Assembly (NCBI RefSeq): GCF_008973755.1
Contig: NZ_WBOM01000003.1
Span: 372,001-436,000, forward strand
Direction of reading: 5' to 3'
Source of the DNA: Nitrincola alkalilacustris
Lineage (GTDB): Bacteria; Pseudomonadota; Gammaproteobacteria; Pseudomonadales; Balneatricaceae
Length of the DNA stretch: 64,000 nucleotides
Shown in pieces: positions 17,998-27,160 of the stretch. The notes beneath the pieces are model-generated. The model was not told where the DNA came from and ran no database searches. It was given only the letters and a program-made list of their open reading frames with translations. Within the stretch, counting starts at the first letter, position 1; every line of letters begins with the position of its first letter. Made by a program: the position numbers and the translations under genes.

Positions 17998-19494
17998 ATG
18001 AACCCCGTCCCCCGTCAGGAAGAGATTCTCAGCCAACCCCACCGTATCGAAAAGGACCTTCTGGGCAAGCTGGCTGTACCGGCCGATGCCTATTATGGCG
18101 TGCAGACCCAGCGTGCACTTGAAAATTTCGCTCTCACAGGCGTCCCCATTGCTCACTTTCCCAAGTTGATTGTTGGGTTGGCGATGGTGAAGAAAGCTGC
18201 AGCAGCTGCCAACTGCGATATAGGCCTGCTCGAAACAGATAAGTATGAGGCGATCGCAGCAGCCTGTGATCGGCTGATCAATGGCGAGTTTCATGATCAG
18301 TTCGTGGTTGACATGATTCAAGGTGGTGCCGGTACCTCGACCAACATGAATGCCAATGAAGTGATAGCGAACGTTGCGCTGGAGGCGATGGGGTATGCAA
18401 AGGGTGCATATGAGCATCTGCACCCTAATAATGACGTTAACATGTCACAATCGACCAACGATGCCTACCCGACCGCTATCCGTGTCGGTTTGCAGTTGTC
18501 TCATGCCGAGCTGGTGGATAGTCTTGCGCTGTTACAGGCCTCGTTTGCCGGTAAGCGTGAGCAGTTTCATGATGTGATCAAGATGGGACGGACGCAGTTG
18601 CAGGATGCAGTCCCCATGACGCTGGGACAGGAGTTTGGTGCCTATGCGACCACGCTGGGTGAGGATATAGACCGCATTGCCGGGATGATTGATCTTCTGC
18701 GTGAAGTGAATCTCGGTGGTACGGCGATCGGTACCGGGATCAACTGCGACCCGCGCTATTCCGAGTTGGCGGTCAACCATCTGTCTGAAGTGTGTGGTCA
18801 CAGGATGCGCCTGGCTGCGGATCTGATCGAAGCGACTTCGGATATGGGGGCGTTCGTGCTCTTCTCCGGCATGACCAAACGTCTGGCGATCAAGCTATCA
18901 AAAATCTGTAATGACCTGCGTCTGCTCTCCAGCGGTCCGCGTACTGGCTTCAATGAGATCAATCTGCCGCCACAACAGCCAGGCTCTTCCATCATGCCGG
19001 GTAAGGTGAACCCTGTGATACCGGAAGCGGTGAATCAGGTGGCTTATCAGGTGATCGGGAATGATCTGGCGATCACCATGGCGGCAGAAAACGGCCAGTT
19101 GCAGTTGAATGTCATGGAGCCGCTGATCGCCTATAAAATACTGGAGTCCATGCGCCTGTTGCGCCGTGCGATGGATATGTTGCGAGAGCGCTGCATCGAT
19201 GGTATCACGGCGAATCGTGATCGTTGTCGTGAAATGGTGGCCAACTCCATCGGTTTGATCACTGCTCTGAACCCCTATATCGGTTATGACAATGCCACAC
19301 GTATCGCAAGCCTCGCGCTGGAGTCAGGCCGTGGTGTGCTGGAGCTGGTACGTGAAGAGGGGTTGCTGGATGAGGATGAGCTGGCGGAAATACTCAAGCC
19401 GGAAAATATGGTCAATCCTCGCACCATGAATGGTAAGAACAGCAATGATCGGCGTGGCTATCTGCGCATTGGTAAGCGTTGCGTCAAAGCCTGA
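17998..19494 (+). CDS. aspA: Aspartate ammonia-lyase
   Basis: 498 residues from ATG 17998. Reversible deamination of L-aspartate to fumarate and ammonia. IEKDLLG...PADAYYGVQT at the N-terminus, the SQSTNDAYPTA catalytic region and the fumarase/aspartase signature GSSIMPGKVNP are present; the first and last of these separate AspA from class II fumarase only weakly, but the overall match is to AspA. An in-frame ATG at 17965 would add 11 residues but has no ribosome site; neither start has a strong one. Divergent from a LysR gene. Confidence 0.92.
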   Translation: MNPVPRQEEILSQPHRIEKDLLGKLAVPADAYYGVQTQRALENFALTGVPIAHFPKLIVGLAMVKKAAAAANCDIGLLETDKYEAIAAACDRLINGEFHDQFVVDMIQGGAGTSTNMNANEVIANVALEAMGYAKGAYEHLHPNNDVNMSQSTNDAYPTAIRVGLQLSHAELVDSLALLQASFAGKREQFHDVIKMGRTQLQDAVPMTLGQEFGAYATTLGEDIDRIAGMIDLLREVNLGGTAIGTGINCDPRYSELAVNHLSEVCGHRMRLAADLIEATSDMGAFVLFSGMTKRLAIKLSKICNDLRLLSSGPRTGFNEINLPPQQPGSSIMPGKVNPVIPEAVNQVAYQVIGNDLAITMAAENGQLQLNVMEPLIAYKILESMRLLRRAMDMLRERCIDGITANRDRCREMVANSIGLITALNPYIGYDNATRIASLALESGRGVLELVREEGLLDEDELAEILKPENMVNPRTMNGKNSNDRRGYLRIGKRCVKA

Positions 19495-19523
19495 TTCCTG
19501 TCAGTAAAGGATGCATTAAATCA

Positions 19524-19567
19524 GACACCAGCGTCGCCTCAGCTATCTGTTAAGCGGCGCTGGTGTC
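19524..19567. terminator. Inverted repeat between aspA and nsrR
   Basis: GACACCAGCGTCGC and GCGGCGCTGGTGTC form a 14-bp stem with one G-T pair and a 16-base loop. It covers the tail of nsrR and lies 30 bases after the aspA stop. There is no T-run; it may block convergent transcripts. Confidence 0.45.
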
Positions 19568-20002
19568 TATGCCCAGCAATCTGATCAGCTGAGGACGGTC
19601 AGCTTCAGGCAGAGTATCTGCCAGAGTGTAACGATCCAATGTAGCCAGAAAACTCTTCAGCGCTTCATCAAACACCGATTTGAGATGGCAGGCAGGGGAG
19701 ATTGCACATTGCCCCTTGTCTGAGAAACACTCTACCAGCTTCATATCCTGCTCGGTCTCGCGTACCAGTGCACCAATATTGATCTCTGAAGGAGAGCGCC
19801 TGAGCCGGATGCCGCCTTTTTTACCTCTGATTGTATCGATATAGCCTGATTTCTGCAGATGATGGACCACCTTGGTCAGATGGTTCTTGGAGATCTGATA
19901 ACTGTCTGCAATCTCCTGAATGGTCATCAGTTTTCCACCTGGCTGCAGCGCAAGATGGGTCAGTACTCTCAATGAGTAATCTGTATAGATCGTTATTTGC
20001 AT
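19550..20002 (-). CDS. nsrR: Rrf2-family nitric-oxide-sensing repressor
   Basis: 150 residues from ATG 20002, which has AAGGAG 8 nt upstream; an in-frame start 24 bases earlier lacks one. The winged helix begins MQITIYTDYSLRVL, and SKNHLTKVVHHLQKSGY is the recognition region. Three cysteines (92, 99, 105: ECFSDKGQC then ISPAC) should bind the Fe-S cluster that NO destroys. NsrR represses NO-defence genes; the divergent neighbour is the classic target ytfE, with a matching operator at 20092-20114. Confidence 0.92.
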   Translation of the reverse strand: MQITIYTDYSLRVLTHLALQPGGKLMTIQEIADSYQISKNHLTKVVHHLQKSGYIDTIRGKKGGIRLRRSPSEINIGALVRETEQDMKLVECFSDKGQCAISPACHLKSVFDEALKSFLATLDRYTLADTLPEADRPQLIRLLGIDTSAA

Positions 20003-20091
20003 GCGACAACTCCTTGATTCAGCCACTCATGATACTTTTTTCATCTGGTTAAAGAAATAAATCAAATGCATCAATTCATTTATTGTCTTTA

Positions 20092-20114
20092 AAGATGTAT
20101 ATTGTATCTATCTT
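20092..20114. promoter_or_regulatory. NsrR-like operator before ytfE
   Basis: AAGATGTATAT, one base, then GTATCTATCTT: an 11-1-11 arrangement close to the known NsrR consensus (two AAGATGCYTTT half-sites in inverted orientation). It lies 54 bp before the ytfE start and 90 bp from the nsrR start. The site is extended on both sides by TCTTTAAAGA, itself a palindrome, at 20086-20095 and 20111-20120. Confidence 0.7.
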
Positions 20115-20167
20115 TAAAGAGGGTATGACTCAAACATGCCTGAAACGTCAATGAAAGGAGCAACATC

Positions 20168-20851
20168 ATGAGTATGGCAGAACAGTCACTGGGACAGATT
20201 GCACAGGATGTGCCGGGTGCAACCGCTGTTTTTCATAAATATGGGCTGGATTTCTGCTGTGGTGGCAAGAAGTCGCTTGTTAAAGCCGCATCAGATAAAG
20301 GGCTGGATATTGAGGCTTTGATATCTGATCTGAGTATTCTGGCTCAATCTGCATCAAGTGATGAAGGAAGCGTGACAGGAGAAATGGATGATCAGCATCT
20401 CATCGAATATATCCTGACACGTTTTCATGATGTGCATCGCGAGCAGTTGCCGGAACTGATCCGCCTTGCCAATCGGGTTGAGCTGGTACATCGCGATCAC
20501 CCCCTGTGCCCGGCTGGGCTGGTGGCACAGTTGGAAAAGATGCAGGACGCACTGGAAAGCCATATGCAGCGTGAGGAGCAGATTCTGTTCCCGATGATTG
20601 CGCGTGGCCTGCACCCTATGGCCCGGCAGCCGGTTCAGGTGATGCGGCATGAGCATGATGACCATGGTGATGAGCTGGCAAAGCTGGAGCAGATCACGCA
20701 TGGCATCAAGCTGCCGGAGAATGCCTGTAACACCTGGCGTGCCCTCTATCTTGGTCTTCAGACACTGAAAGAGGATCTGATGCAGCATATCCATCTGGAG
20801 AATAATGTGCTGTTTTCAAGAGTGGATGGTCAGATGGGTGGTGCACGCTGA
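20168..20851 (+). CDS. ytfE: Iron-sulfur cluster repair di-iron protein
   Basis: 227 residues. N-terminal ScdA-like domain with DFCCGGKKSL, then a hemerythrin-like four-helix bundle with the di-iron ligand segments HDVHREQL, HMQREEQILF, RHEHDDHGDEL and HIHLENN. YtfE/RIC proteins repair Fe-S clusters damaged by NO or peroxide. The Shine-Dalgarno AAAGGAG is about 10 nt before ATG. An NsrR-like operator lies upstream, so nitrosative induction is expected. The last 22 bp overlap the end of the convergent LysR gene. Confidence 0.95.
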   Translation: MSMAEQSLGQIAQDVPGATAVFHKYGLDFCCGGKKSLVKAASDKGLDIEALISDLSILAQSASSDEGSVTGEMDDQHLIEYILTRFHDVHREQLPELIRLANRVELVHRDHPLCPAGLVAQLEKMQDALESHMQREEQILFPMIARGLHPMARQPVQVMRHEHDDHGDELAKLEQITHGIKLPENACNTWRALYLGLQTLKEDLMQHIHLENNVLFSRVDGQMGGAR

Positions 20852-21771
20852 AGCAGATAGTCTCTCGGGTATTGCTCTTGAATATGCGCTTTCAGCGCCT
20901 TCGCAAATGTAAAAACAGGCGATTCATCCTGCTCATCTTTTCTGAGCAGGATGCGCCAGTCAATTTTCAGGCCTGAAGCGGTTGTCTGGCTCGTGTAAAG
21001 ACCGCCTTGTGAAAGGTAGGGCTCAAGTGTCCAGGCAGGCATGATGGTGATGCCGAGTCCCGCTCTGACCATGCCGATCACTGCGTCTGTCACGCCAGCC
21101 CGGATCACTCTGACCGGCAGGCGGTTATAGCGGCTGAATAACTGTTCATACTCTCGTCCCGAGTCAGGGTTGGTGTGATGAGTGATATAGGTTTCGGCCG
21201 TGATCGCCTCAATCCCAATATAGGGTGAACCAGCCAGTGGGTGACTCGCGGGCATAACCACACGTAACTCATCCTGAAACAGCGGTTCATTGCGAAATCC
21301 GCTGATTGGCGCCAGGTCAGAGACAACCGCCAGATCGATTCGTCCATCGCGCAGTGCGCCGTAAGGATCTAATGTAAGATCCGGGATCACTTCAAGACTA
21401 ATGCTGGGATGTGTCGCACAAAAGATTTTCATGAATGAGGGCAGCCAGTGATATCCGGCGAAGGCGTCGTTTCCCAATCGGATCACATGCTCAATGCCTA
21501 CCGATAGTTTGTTGATATCTGTCTCGGCACGTTCCAGTTCAGCCAGGATCACTCGGGCTGAGTAGAGCAGGCGCTTGCCAGCACTGGTGGGGGTTAATTG
21601 TTTGTTGTTGCGATAGAAAAGCTCAGTACCCAACAGTCTCTCCGCTTCTTTAAGTCGGTGACTCAGTGCCGATTGTGTTACCCCTATCCTGTGGGCTGCA
21701 TCGGATACGCTGCCAGTGTCGGCGACGGCGGCCATCATCTGCATATGCTTGGTACTGAGTTTTGTTGTCAT
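20830..21771 (-). CDS. LysR-type regulator (MetR-like) divergent from kynA
   Basis: 313 residues. N-terminal winged helix TGSVSDAAHRIGVTQSALSHRLKEAERLLG is of the MetR subgroup type, followed by a periplasmic-binding-like effector domain (ERAETDINKLSVGIEHVIRLG onward). There is no clear Shine-Dalgarno. The divergent neighbour is kynA; a dyad TATTAAAAAAATTAATA at 21776-21792, right above this start, might be an operator. Despite the MetR-like sequence no methionine gene is nearby, so control of tryptophan breakdown is only an inference from position. Confidence 0.85.
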   Translation of the reverse strand: MTTKLSTKHMQMMAAVADTGSVSDAAHRIGVTQSALSHRLKEAERLLGTELFYRNNKQLTPTSAGKRLLYSARVILAELERAETDINKLSVGIEHVIRLGNDAFAGYHWLPSFMKIFCATHPSISLEVIPDLTLDPYGALRDGRIDLAVVSDLAPISGFRNEPLFQDELRVVMPASHPLAGSPYIGIEAITAETYITHHTNPDSGREYEQLFSRYNRLPVRVIRAGVTDAVIGMVRAGLGITIMPAWTLEPYLSQGGLYTSQTTASGLKIDWRILLRKDEQDESPVFTFAKALKAHIQEQYPRDYLLQRAPPI

Positions 21772-21887
21772 ATCGTATTAAAAAAATTAATAACTTTGTG
21801 GATTTTTATGAAATTTACAGATAGATGTGCGACAAGTAAACTGATTGAAGATGATTATCATGTTTCTACAGCGACAGGTGTAAGACG

Positions 21888-22748
21888 ATGAATACGAAAG
21901 AGCAGGTAGCAGCAGGGCAGGCTGGCGCGGTTGATCTGGCTGATGAGGCGGTTCACTGGGATCAGGATATCAGCTATGGTCAGTATCTCGCGCTTGAAAA
22001 ACTGCTGGACTGCCAGCACCCCCGATCCGATCAGCATGATGAAATGCTGTTTGTCGTGATCCATCAGGCATCAGAGCTATGGATGAAGCTCTGCCTGCAT
22101 GAGGCCTGTGCTGCAGTTGCCCATATCAATCGTGATGAGTTGCGTCCGGCTTTCAAGATGCTGACCAGGGTTGCTCGTATTCAGGAGCAACTGATTCAGG
22201 CGTGGGAGGTACTGGTGACCATGACACCGGCAGACTACGCGAGTTTTCGTCCGTCGCTGGGGCAGAGTTCAGGCTTTCAGTCCTATCAGTATCGAGAACT
22301 GGAGTTTCTGCTGGGCAATAAAAACGCAGCAATGATCGAGGCGCACCGCTCGCACCCAGAGAATTACGAGCATCTGAAAAAAGTGCTGAATTCACCAAGC
22401 CTGTATGATATCTGCCTTCAGCTTCTGAATCGGCGCGGCTTCGATATTCCGTCTTCTCACCTCGAACGGGACTGGTCGCAGCCCTATGTCAAGGATGCTC
22501 GGGTTGAAAAAGCCTGGGCGAAGATCTACCAGAACACGCATGACTACTGGGATCTTTATGAGCTGGCCGAAAAGCTGGTGGATATGGAGTATAACTTTCA
22601 GAAATGGCGCTTCAGCCATATGAAAACGGTTGAGCGGATCATCGGTTATAAAAGGGGTACGGGTGGTACCGGGGGCGTGTCCTATCTGGTGAAGGCGCTG
22701 GATCTGCAGTTCTTCCCGGAGCTATGGTCTGTACGTACCGCCATCTGA
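21888..22748 (+). CDS. kynA: Tryptophan 2,3-dioxygenase
   Basis: 286 residues, the usual bacterial length. A heme enzyme opening the indole ring of L-tryptophan to N-formylkynurenine, the first step of the kynurenine route. MLFVVIHQASELWMKL includes the substrate-pocket His59; FSHMKTVERIIG carries the proximal heme His; KRGTGGTGGVSYL is the flexible substrate loop. No kynureninase or formamidase gene is nearby, so the pathway is completed elsewhere or the gene serves another role. AGG lies about 9 nt before ATG. Confidence 0.96.
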   Translation: MNTKEQVAAGQAGAVDLADEAVHWDQDISYGQYLALEKLLDCQHPRSDQHDEMLFVVIHQASELWMKLCLHEACAAVAHINRDELRPAFKMLTRVARIQEQLIQAWEVLVTMTPADYASFRPSLGQSSGFQSYQYRELEFLLGNKNAAMIEAHRSHPENYEHLKKVLNSPSLYDICLQLLNRRGFDIPSSHLERDWSQPYVKDARVEKAWAKIYQNTHDYWDLYELAEKLVDMEYNFQKWRFSHMKTVERIIGYKRGTGGTGGVSYLVKALDLQFFPELWSVRTAI

Positions 22749-22801
22749 CAGGAGCAGTCACAGAAGGTCGTCATGGATAGGGCCAGGCAGTGACTCTGCT
22801 C

Positions 22802-23950
22802 TTATGAGTCAGGTCGTTTGAACAGAATCACTGCTGTACGAAGGTTGTCCTTGCCGAAGCGAGACATGCGTGAAAAGGTGCGCCTCGGAACCGGCACATG
22901 CTGCGTGTCGAGCAGAGTTTTGTTGTCTTCCTCATCCACCTCCGGATCATGCAGGTAGATGTAATGTTCATCAATTGCCGTGATCACCACCCAGTGTGGG
23001 CTTTTCTGACGACTGAAACCCCAGGAACTGATCAGTATCAGCGGGACACCACCTCGCTCAATCGCCTCTCCCAGCGCTTCCTGTGTGATATCCTGAGGGT
23101 GTATCAGGACATCTGTTTCGGTCAGTTGATCCGAGAAGGACTGATGAACCAGTTCCAGTACCTCTTTTTTAGCGCCCTTGCGAACGCCATGGATAAACAA
23201 TGGACCATCCCGGTTGATCCAGAGATCTACAGCAAAGCCACGCTGCCAGGCCGACAGGGCCAGCCCTCTCGGGCCACAGCCTCCATGACCGGTTGTCATG
23301 AAAATCGAGGTGGCTTCACGCCATATCTGCAGCTCCTGCAGACGTGACATCTCAAGTTCAGGTGACAGTGCTTTCATCGCCATCAGCAGTGATGCAGGGC
23401 CACAGGTAAAGGGCAGGGTTTGCTGGTAATAGGGAACATCCAGTTTAAGGCCCTGAGGGGGCTTGCGGATCCGCTTCTGGAACCGCAGTGCTCTGGCGTG
23501 ATCCTCATAATAGTCCTCATAGTAGCCAAACTGACGATAACCGTTGCGCTCATAGAGATTGATGGCTGCTGGATTATCCGGTCTCACCTCCAGGCGAAGG
23601 GCCATGCATTCATGCTCGATTGCTGCCTGCTCTGCTGCATGAAGCAGTGTCTGTCCTACTTTCTGGCCACGAAAGGCAGGATCAACTGCGACAGAGTAGA
23701 TTCTGGCCAGAGAGGTACCACGATGAAACAGTGTCAGAATATAACCGGCGGCGACCTGTTCATCAGCGACAGTTACAAATGCCATGATAAGGCTGCAATG
23801 TCCCTGCTTGAGCATCCAGCGGAATTGCCGCCGACTGAGTTTGTCGCCGGTGAAACTGTTGTTTTCAAGAGTCACCAGTGCCGCAATATCATTCAGCAAA
23901 GCGTCGCGTACCAGTAGCGATGTTCCTGATTTGGATGATGAAGTGGTCAT
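22802..23950 (-). CDS. GNAT acetyltransferase fused to a C39-like cysteine peptidase
   Basis: 382 residues. Residues 10-160 are a RimI-like GNAT domain with the acetyl-CoA loop RGQKVGQTLLHAAEQ at 94-108 and the ERNGYRQFG end. Residues 170-375 are a papain-like C39-type peptidase: DVPYYQQTLPFTCGPASLL with Cys183, GHGGCGPRGL at 221-230, SPHWVVI with His319 and LHDPEV with Asp335, so the catalytic triad looks complete. The same fusion is found in other gammaproteobacteria next to an RLAN/ATP-grasp ligase, as here (divergent at 24144). Comparative work on ATP-grasp amidoligases predicted that such clusters modify peptides or proteins; no substrate is known to me. Confidence 0.88.
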   Translation of the reverse strand: MTTSSSKSGTSLLVRDALLNDIAALVTLENNSFTGDKLSRRQFRWMLKQGHCSLIMAFVTVADEQVAAGYILTLFHRGTSLARIYSVAVDPAFRGQKVGQTLLHAAEQAAIEHECMALRLEVRPDNPAAINLYERNGYRQFGYYEDYYEDHARALRFQKRIRKPPQGLKLDVPYYQQTLPFTCGPASLLMAMKALSPELEMSRLQELQIWREATSIFMTTGHGGCGPRGLALSAWQRGFAVDLWINRDGPLFIHGVRKGAKKEVLELVHQSFSDQLTETDVLIHPQDITQEALGEAIERGGVPLILISSWGFSRQKSPHWVVITAIDEHYIYLHDPEVDEEDNKTLLDTQHVPVPRRTFSRMSRFGKDNLRTAVILFKRPDS

Positions 23951-24143
23951 ACGTAAACAGTCCGGATAGCAGTTGCAGCGAAGTTGCTGTATCTGTTATC
24001 AGCCAAGCTTACGCTGACAGGGAACGGGCTGCCAATGGGGCGGAAGTTTATTTTTTCAGGCTATTGCAGTGCGCTCGTATTAGCATGATAGTAATAGCGG
24101 CAAGCGCTAGGGGCTGTTTCTGTCAAACCTTCACGAGGGCACG

Positions 24144-25637
24144 ATGTCCAGATTGAAAATTGTTGTTGATAAGCTTGAAGACTGGGTGGCTTTTTATCCC
24201 ACCGAGGACTTGATTACCGCTCATGATTATCTGGCGCTGGGCAGTCAGCCGGATACCCAGCCTACTCAGGTGATCAATCTGTGCCGCCATTATCGTTATC
24301 TGAGTTATGGGTATTATATTTCCCTGCTGGCAGAGGCGCGTGGGCATCGTGTCATACCTACAATCAGAACGATTAATGACCTGGGGAAAAAGTCTATTTA
24401 TGGCCTCAATATGGAGAGCCTGAATGACTCGCTGAACAAGCTGATCGTGAAAAACCCACAGCTCAAATCTAGCCTCAGTGCAGATAATCGCCTGGAGGTG
24501 ACTATCTGCTTCGGCAAGACGCTGTTTGCACCCTTGGCCGATCTGTCACGACAGATTTTCGAACAGTTCCCGAGCCCAGTGCTGAAAGTAACCTTCCGAC
24601 TGGTCGATGAGTGGCAGATAGAAACGGTCAAGCCTGCCAGTATTGATAGCCTGGAGGAAAATGAGGAGGATCTGTTTGCTACTGCCCTGGATTCCTTCAG
24701 TCGCAAAGTCTGGCGTAAGCCAAGTGTTCGGAAAAAATACCGCTATGATCTGGCTATACTGATCGATCGTCAGGAAAAAATGCCGCCCTCGGATCCCATG
24801 GCCCTGAAACACTTTATCCGTGCCGGCCGCAAGCTGGGCATAGATGTCGATCTGATCGAGAAAAAGGATTTCAGCCATCTGGCAGAATATGACGGCCTGT
24901 TTATCCGTGAAACAACTTCCATCAGCAACCACACCTATCGCTTTGCAAAAAAAGCGGAAGTGGAAGGGCTGGTGGTCATGGATGATCCTGCATCGATCCT
25001 CAAGTGCTGCAATAAGGTGTATCTGGCTGATCTTCTTTCGGCCAATGGTGTGGCCATGCCGGAAACCCACTTTCTGTATAAGGATCGCAAGCGTGAGCTG
25101 AAAGCGCTGGCGAGCACGCTGACCTATCCGATTGTATTGAAAATACCGGATGGCTCCTTTTCACGCGGCGTGGTAAAGGTCAGTGATCCGCAGGCGTTGA
25201 TAGATCAAGCCAATCAATACTTTAAGCAGTCCGCCATCGTGCTGGCCCAGGAGTTCATGTACACCGATTATGACTGGCGTATTGGTGTGCTGAACCATAA
25301 ACCGATCTTTGCCTGTCAGTATTTCATGACAAGAGGGCATTGGCAGATCTATAACCATCAGGGGGGAACCGCTGAATCGGGCGCCTTTACCACCTTGCCG
25401 ATTCATGAGGTACCAGCCAAGGTGATGAAGGTGGCGTTGAAAGCCACCCGATTGATCGGTGATGGTCTTTATGGAGTGGATCTTAAGCAGTCAGGGGATA
25501 AGGTGGTGGTGATTGAGGTTAACGATAACCCCAATATCGATTCTGATGTGGAGGATCTCTATCTCAAAGAGAGTCTGTATCGAATTGTCATGGAGGAGTT
25601 TCTGCGCAGAATGGAGCGCAGACGACTTGGAATCTGA
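24144..25637 (+). CDS. RLAN-domain / RimK-like ATP-grasp ligase
   Basis: 497 residues. The N-terminal RLAN region (about 1-150, with NLCRHYRYLSYGYYISLLAE) precedes a linker and a RimK-type ATP-grasp domain from about 270. IVLKIPDGSFSRGVVKV is the flexible nucleotide loop, and VIEVNDNPNID the metal-binding end. The fold joins amino acids or peptides to a carboxylate at the cost of ATP. GAGGG lies 4 nt before ATG. It pairs divergently with the GNAT-C39 fusion over a 193-bp gap. It is longer than E. coli RimK (about 300 residues) because of the RLAN extension, so modification of ribosomal protein S6 should not be assumed. Confidence 0.9.
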   Translation: MSRLKIVVDKLEDWVAFYPTEDLITAHDYLALGSQPDTQPTQVINLCRHYRYLSYGYYISLLAEARGHRVIPTIRTINDLGKKSIYGLNMESLNDSLNKLIVKNPQLKSSLSADNRLEVTICFGKTLFAPLADLSRQIFEQFPSPVLKVTFRLVDEWQIETVKPASIDSLEENEEDLFATALDSFSRKVWRKPSVRKKYRYDLAILIDRQEKMPPSDPMALKHFIRAGRKLGIDVDLIEKKDFSHLAEYDGLFIRETTSISNHTYRFAKKAEVEGLVVMDDPASILKCCNKVYLADLLSANGVAMPETHFLYKDRKRELKALASTLTYPIVLKIPDGSFSRGVVKVSDPQALIDQANQYFKQSAIVLAQEFMYTDYDWRIGVLNHKPIFACQYFMTRGHWQIYNHQGGTAESGAFTTLPIHEVPAKVMKVALKATRLIGDGLYGVDLKQSGDKVVVIEVNDNPNIDSDVEDLYLKESLYRIVMEEFLRRMERRRLGI

Positions 25638-25672
25638 GCAGTAGAGCTCAATGCCAAAGGGGAGAATAACGT

Positions 25673-25846
25673 ATGCTGGATGTTATCAAATCGGTCTTGG
25701 CTGCTTTTTTCGGCGTACAGTCCGAGGCTAATCGACAGCGTGATTTTCAGGCTGCTTCACCCTGGATGTTTATCGTGGTCGGTATAGCTCTCGCAGCCGT
25801 TTTTGTCTTGATAGTCGCGGGCGTTGCCTGGTTGGCTGCTCAATAA
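25673..25846 (+). CDS. DUF2970 single-membrane-helix protein
   Basis: 57 residues, beginning MLDVIKSVLAAFFGVQSEAN, with a helix at about 32-55 ending in WLAAQ. This is the DUF2970 pattern, a small protein that recurs inside or beside cytochrome c oxidase operons. AAAGGGGAG lies about 8 nt before ATG. Here it sits upstream of coxB, 148 bp away, and 35 bp after the RLAN ligase gene. Its role in oxidase assembly is unproven. Confidence 0.8.
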   Translation: MLDVIKSVLAAFFGVQSEANRQRDFQAASPWMFIVVGIALAAVFVLIVAGVAWLAAQ

Positions 25847-25997
25847 ACAATCAACTCGTGGTGCATGGAAGTGTCGGTTAAATATACAGAATTGATCAAT
25901 TTTTGTTTTGCACCTTTGATGGCCATGACGTAGACTCAGGTCGACAATCTGGTTTTATGCTTCATTTCCGACACATAAAAAAAACAAGGAGGGGATG

Positions 25998-27143
25998 ATG
26001 AAACGATTCGCCTTAACGGGGATTTGTTTCTTACTGCTTGCTGCCTTAATGGCCGGCAGTACCTATGCTGCATCGATAAACACGTCGACGGGCTGGAATA
26101 TGCCGCCGGGTGTGACTGATGTCAGTCGCGAAGTCTACAGCCTGCACATGACCATCTTCTGGATATGTGTTGCGATATCGGTCGTCGTGTTCGGCGCCAT
26201 GTTCTGGTCGCTGTTCGCCTATCGAAAATCCAAGGGTGCCAAATCTGCTCACTTCCACGAGAACACTACCGTTGAAGTGATCTGGACAGCTATCCCTCTG
26301 GTTATTCTTATCGTCATGGCCGTTCCGGCCACTGCCACACTCAAGAAAATGTATGACACCTCCAACGCCGAGATAGATATCCTGGTGACCGGCTATCAAT
26401 GGCGCTGGCGCTATGAGTATCTGGGTGAAGATGTCAGTTTTTTCAGTAACATGTCGACACCCAGAGATCAGATACAGGGTCTGGAAGAGAAGGGGGACAA
26501 CTATCTGGTCGAAGTTGATGAGCCGATGGTGGTGCCACTGGGTAAGAAGGTCAGAATTCTATTGACAGCCAACGACGTGATTCATGCCTGGTGGGTGCCG
26601 GATCTGGCGGTCAAAAAGGATGCCATTCCTGGCTTCATCAATGAAAGCTGGTTCCTGGTGAATGAACCGGGAATCTATCGTGGTCAATGTGCCGAACTCT
26701 GCGGCCGCGATCATGGTTTCATGCCGATCGAAGTCAAGGCAGTGCCGCAGGAAGAGTACGACGCCTGGCTGGCCTCGCGACGCGATGCCGCGGTGGCTGA
26801 AGCAGCCGGTGCGGACCGTGAATGGACAATGGATGAGTTGATGGAGCGCGGCGCAGGTGTTTACAACACCTACTGTGCGGCCTGTCACCAACCGGAAGGG
26901 CAGGGTCTGCCTCCTGTATTCCCAGCATTGGCCGGAGTCGGCATGTCTGTCGACCCTGAGCAGCGTGCTGAGCATATTGCCATGGTAGCTTATGGCAAAA
27001 CCGGTACGGCGATGCCGGCTTTTGGTGACACCTTGTCACCGGCTGAAGTTGCCTCGGTCATCACCTATGAGCGTAATGCCTGGGGTAATGACACCGGAGA
27101 TATGGTTCAGCCATCAGAAATCCGCGATCTGCTGGGCAAATAA
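25998..27143 (+). CDS. coxB: Cytochrome c oxidase subunit II with fused cytochrome c (caa3 type)
   Basis: 381 residues. Signal peptide to about residue 24, two membrane helices (about 45-67 and 88-108), then the cupredoxin domain with CuA ligands in HAWWVPD (near 196) and [12 protein letters not shown] (near 231-242). The C-terminal 100 residues are a cytochrome c domain with CAACH near 294 and the axial Met in TAMPAFGD. It accepts electrons at CuA and heme c for delivery to subunit I. Two ATGs are adjacent (25995, 25998); I prefer the second because AGGAGG is 5 nt from it but only 2 nt from the first. Confidence 0.97.
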   Translation: MKRFALTGICFLLLAALMAGSTYAASINTSTGWNMPPGVTDVSREVYSLHMTIFWICVAISVVVFGAMFWSLFAYRKSKGAKSAHFHENTTVEVIWTAIPLVILIVMAVPATATLKKMYDTSNAEIDILVTGYQWRWRYEYLGEDVSFFSNMSTPRDQIQGLEEKGDNYLVEVDEPMVVPLGKKVRILLTANDVIHAWWVPDLAVKKDAIPGFINESWFLVNEPGIYRGQCAELCGRDHGFMPIEVKAVPQEEYDAWLASRRDAAVAEAAGADREWTMDELMERGAGVYNTYCAACHQPEGQGLPPVFPALAGVGMSVDPEQRAEHIAMVAYGKTGTAMPAFGDTLSPAEVASVITYERNAWGNDTGDMVQPSEIRDLLGK

Positions 27144-27160
27144 CAAGAGGAATTCTAGCC

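Noticed and set aside
22153-22398. Reverse open frame inside kynA
   Set aside because: Antisense shadow of a well-conserved enzyme gene.
24088-24156. 23-codon Cys-containing frame overlapping the start of the RLAN ligase gene, considered as a peptide substrate
   Set aside because: No ribosome site, overlaps the ligase start out of frame, and nothing suggests translation.
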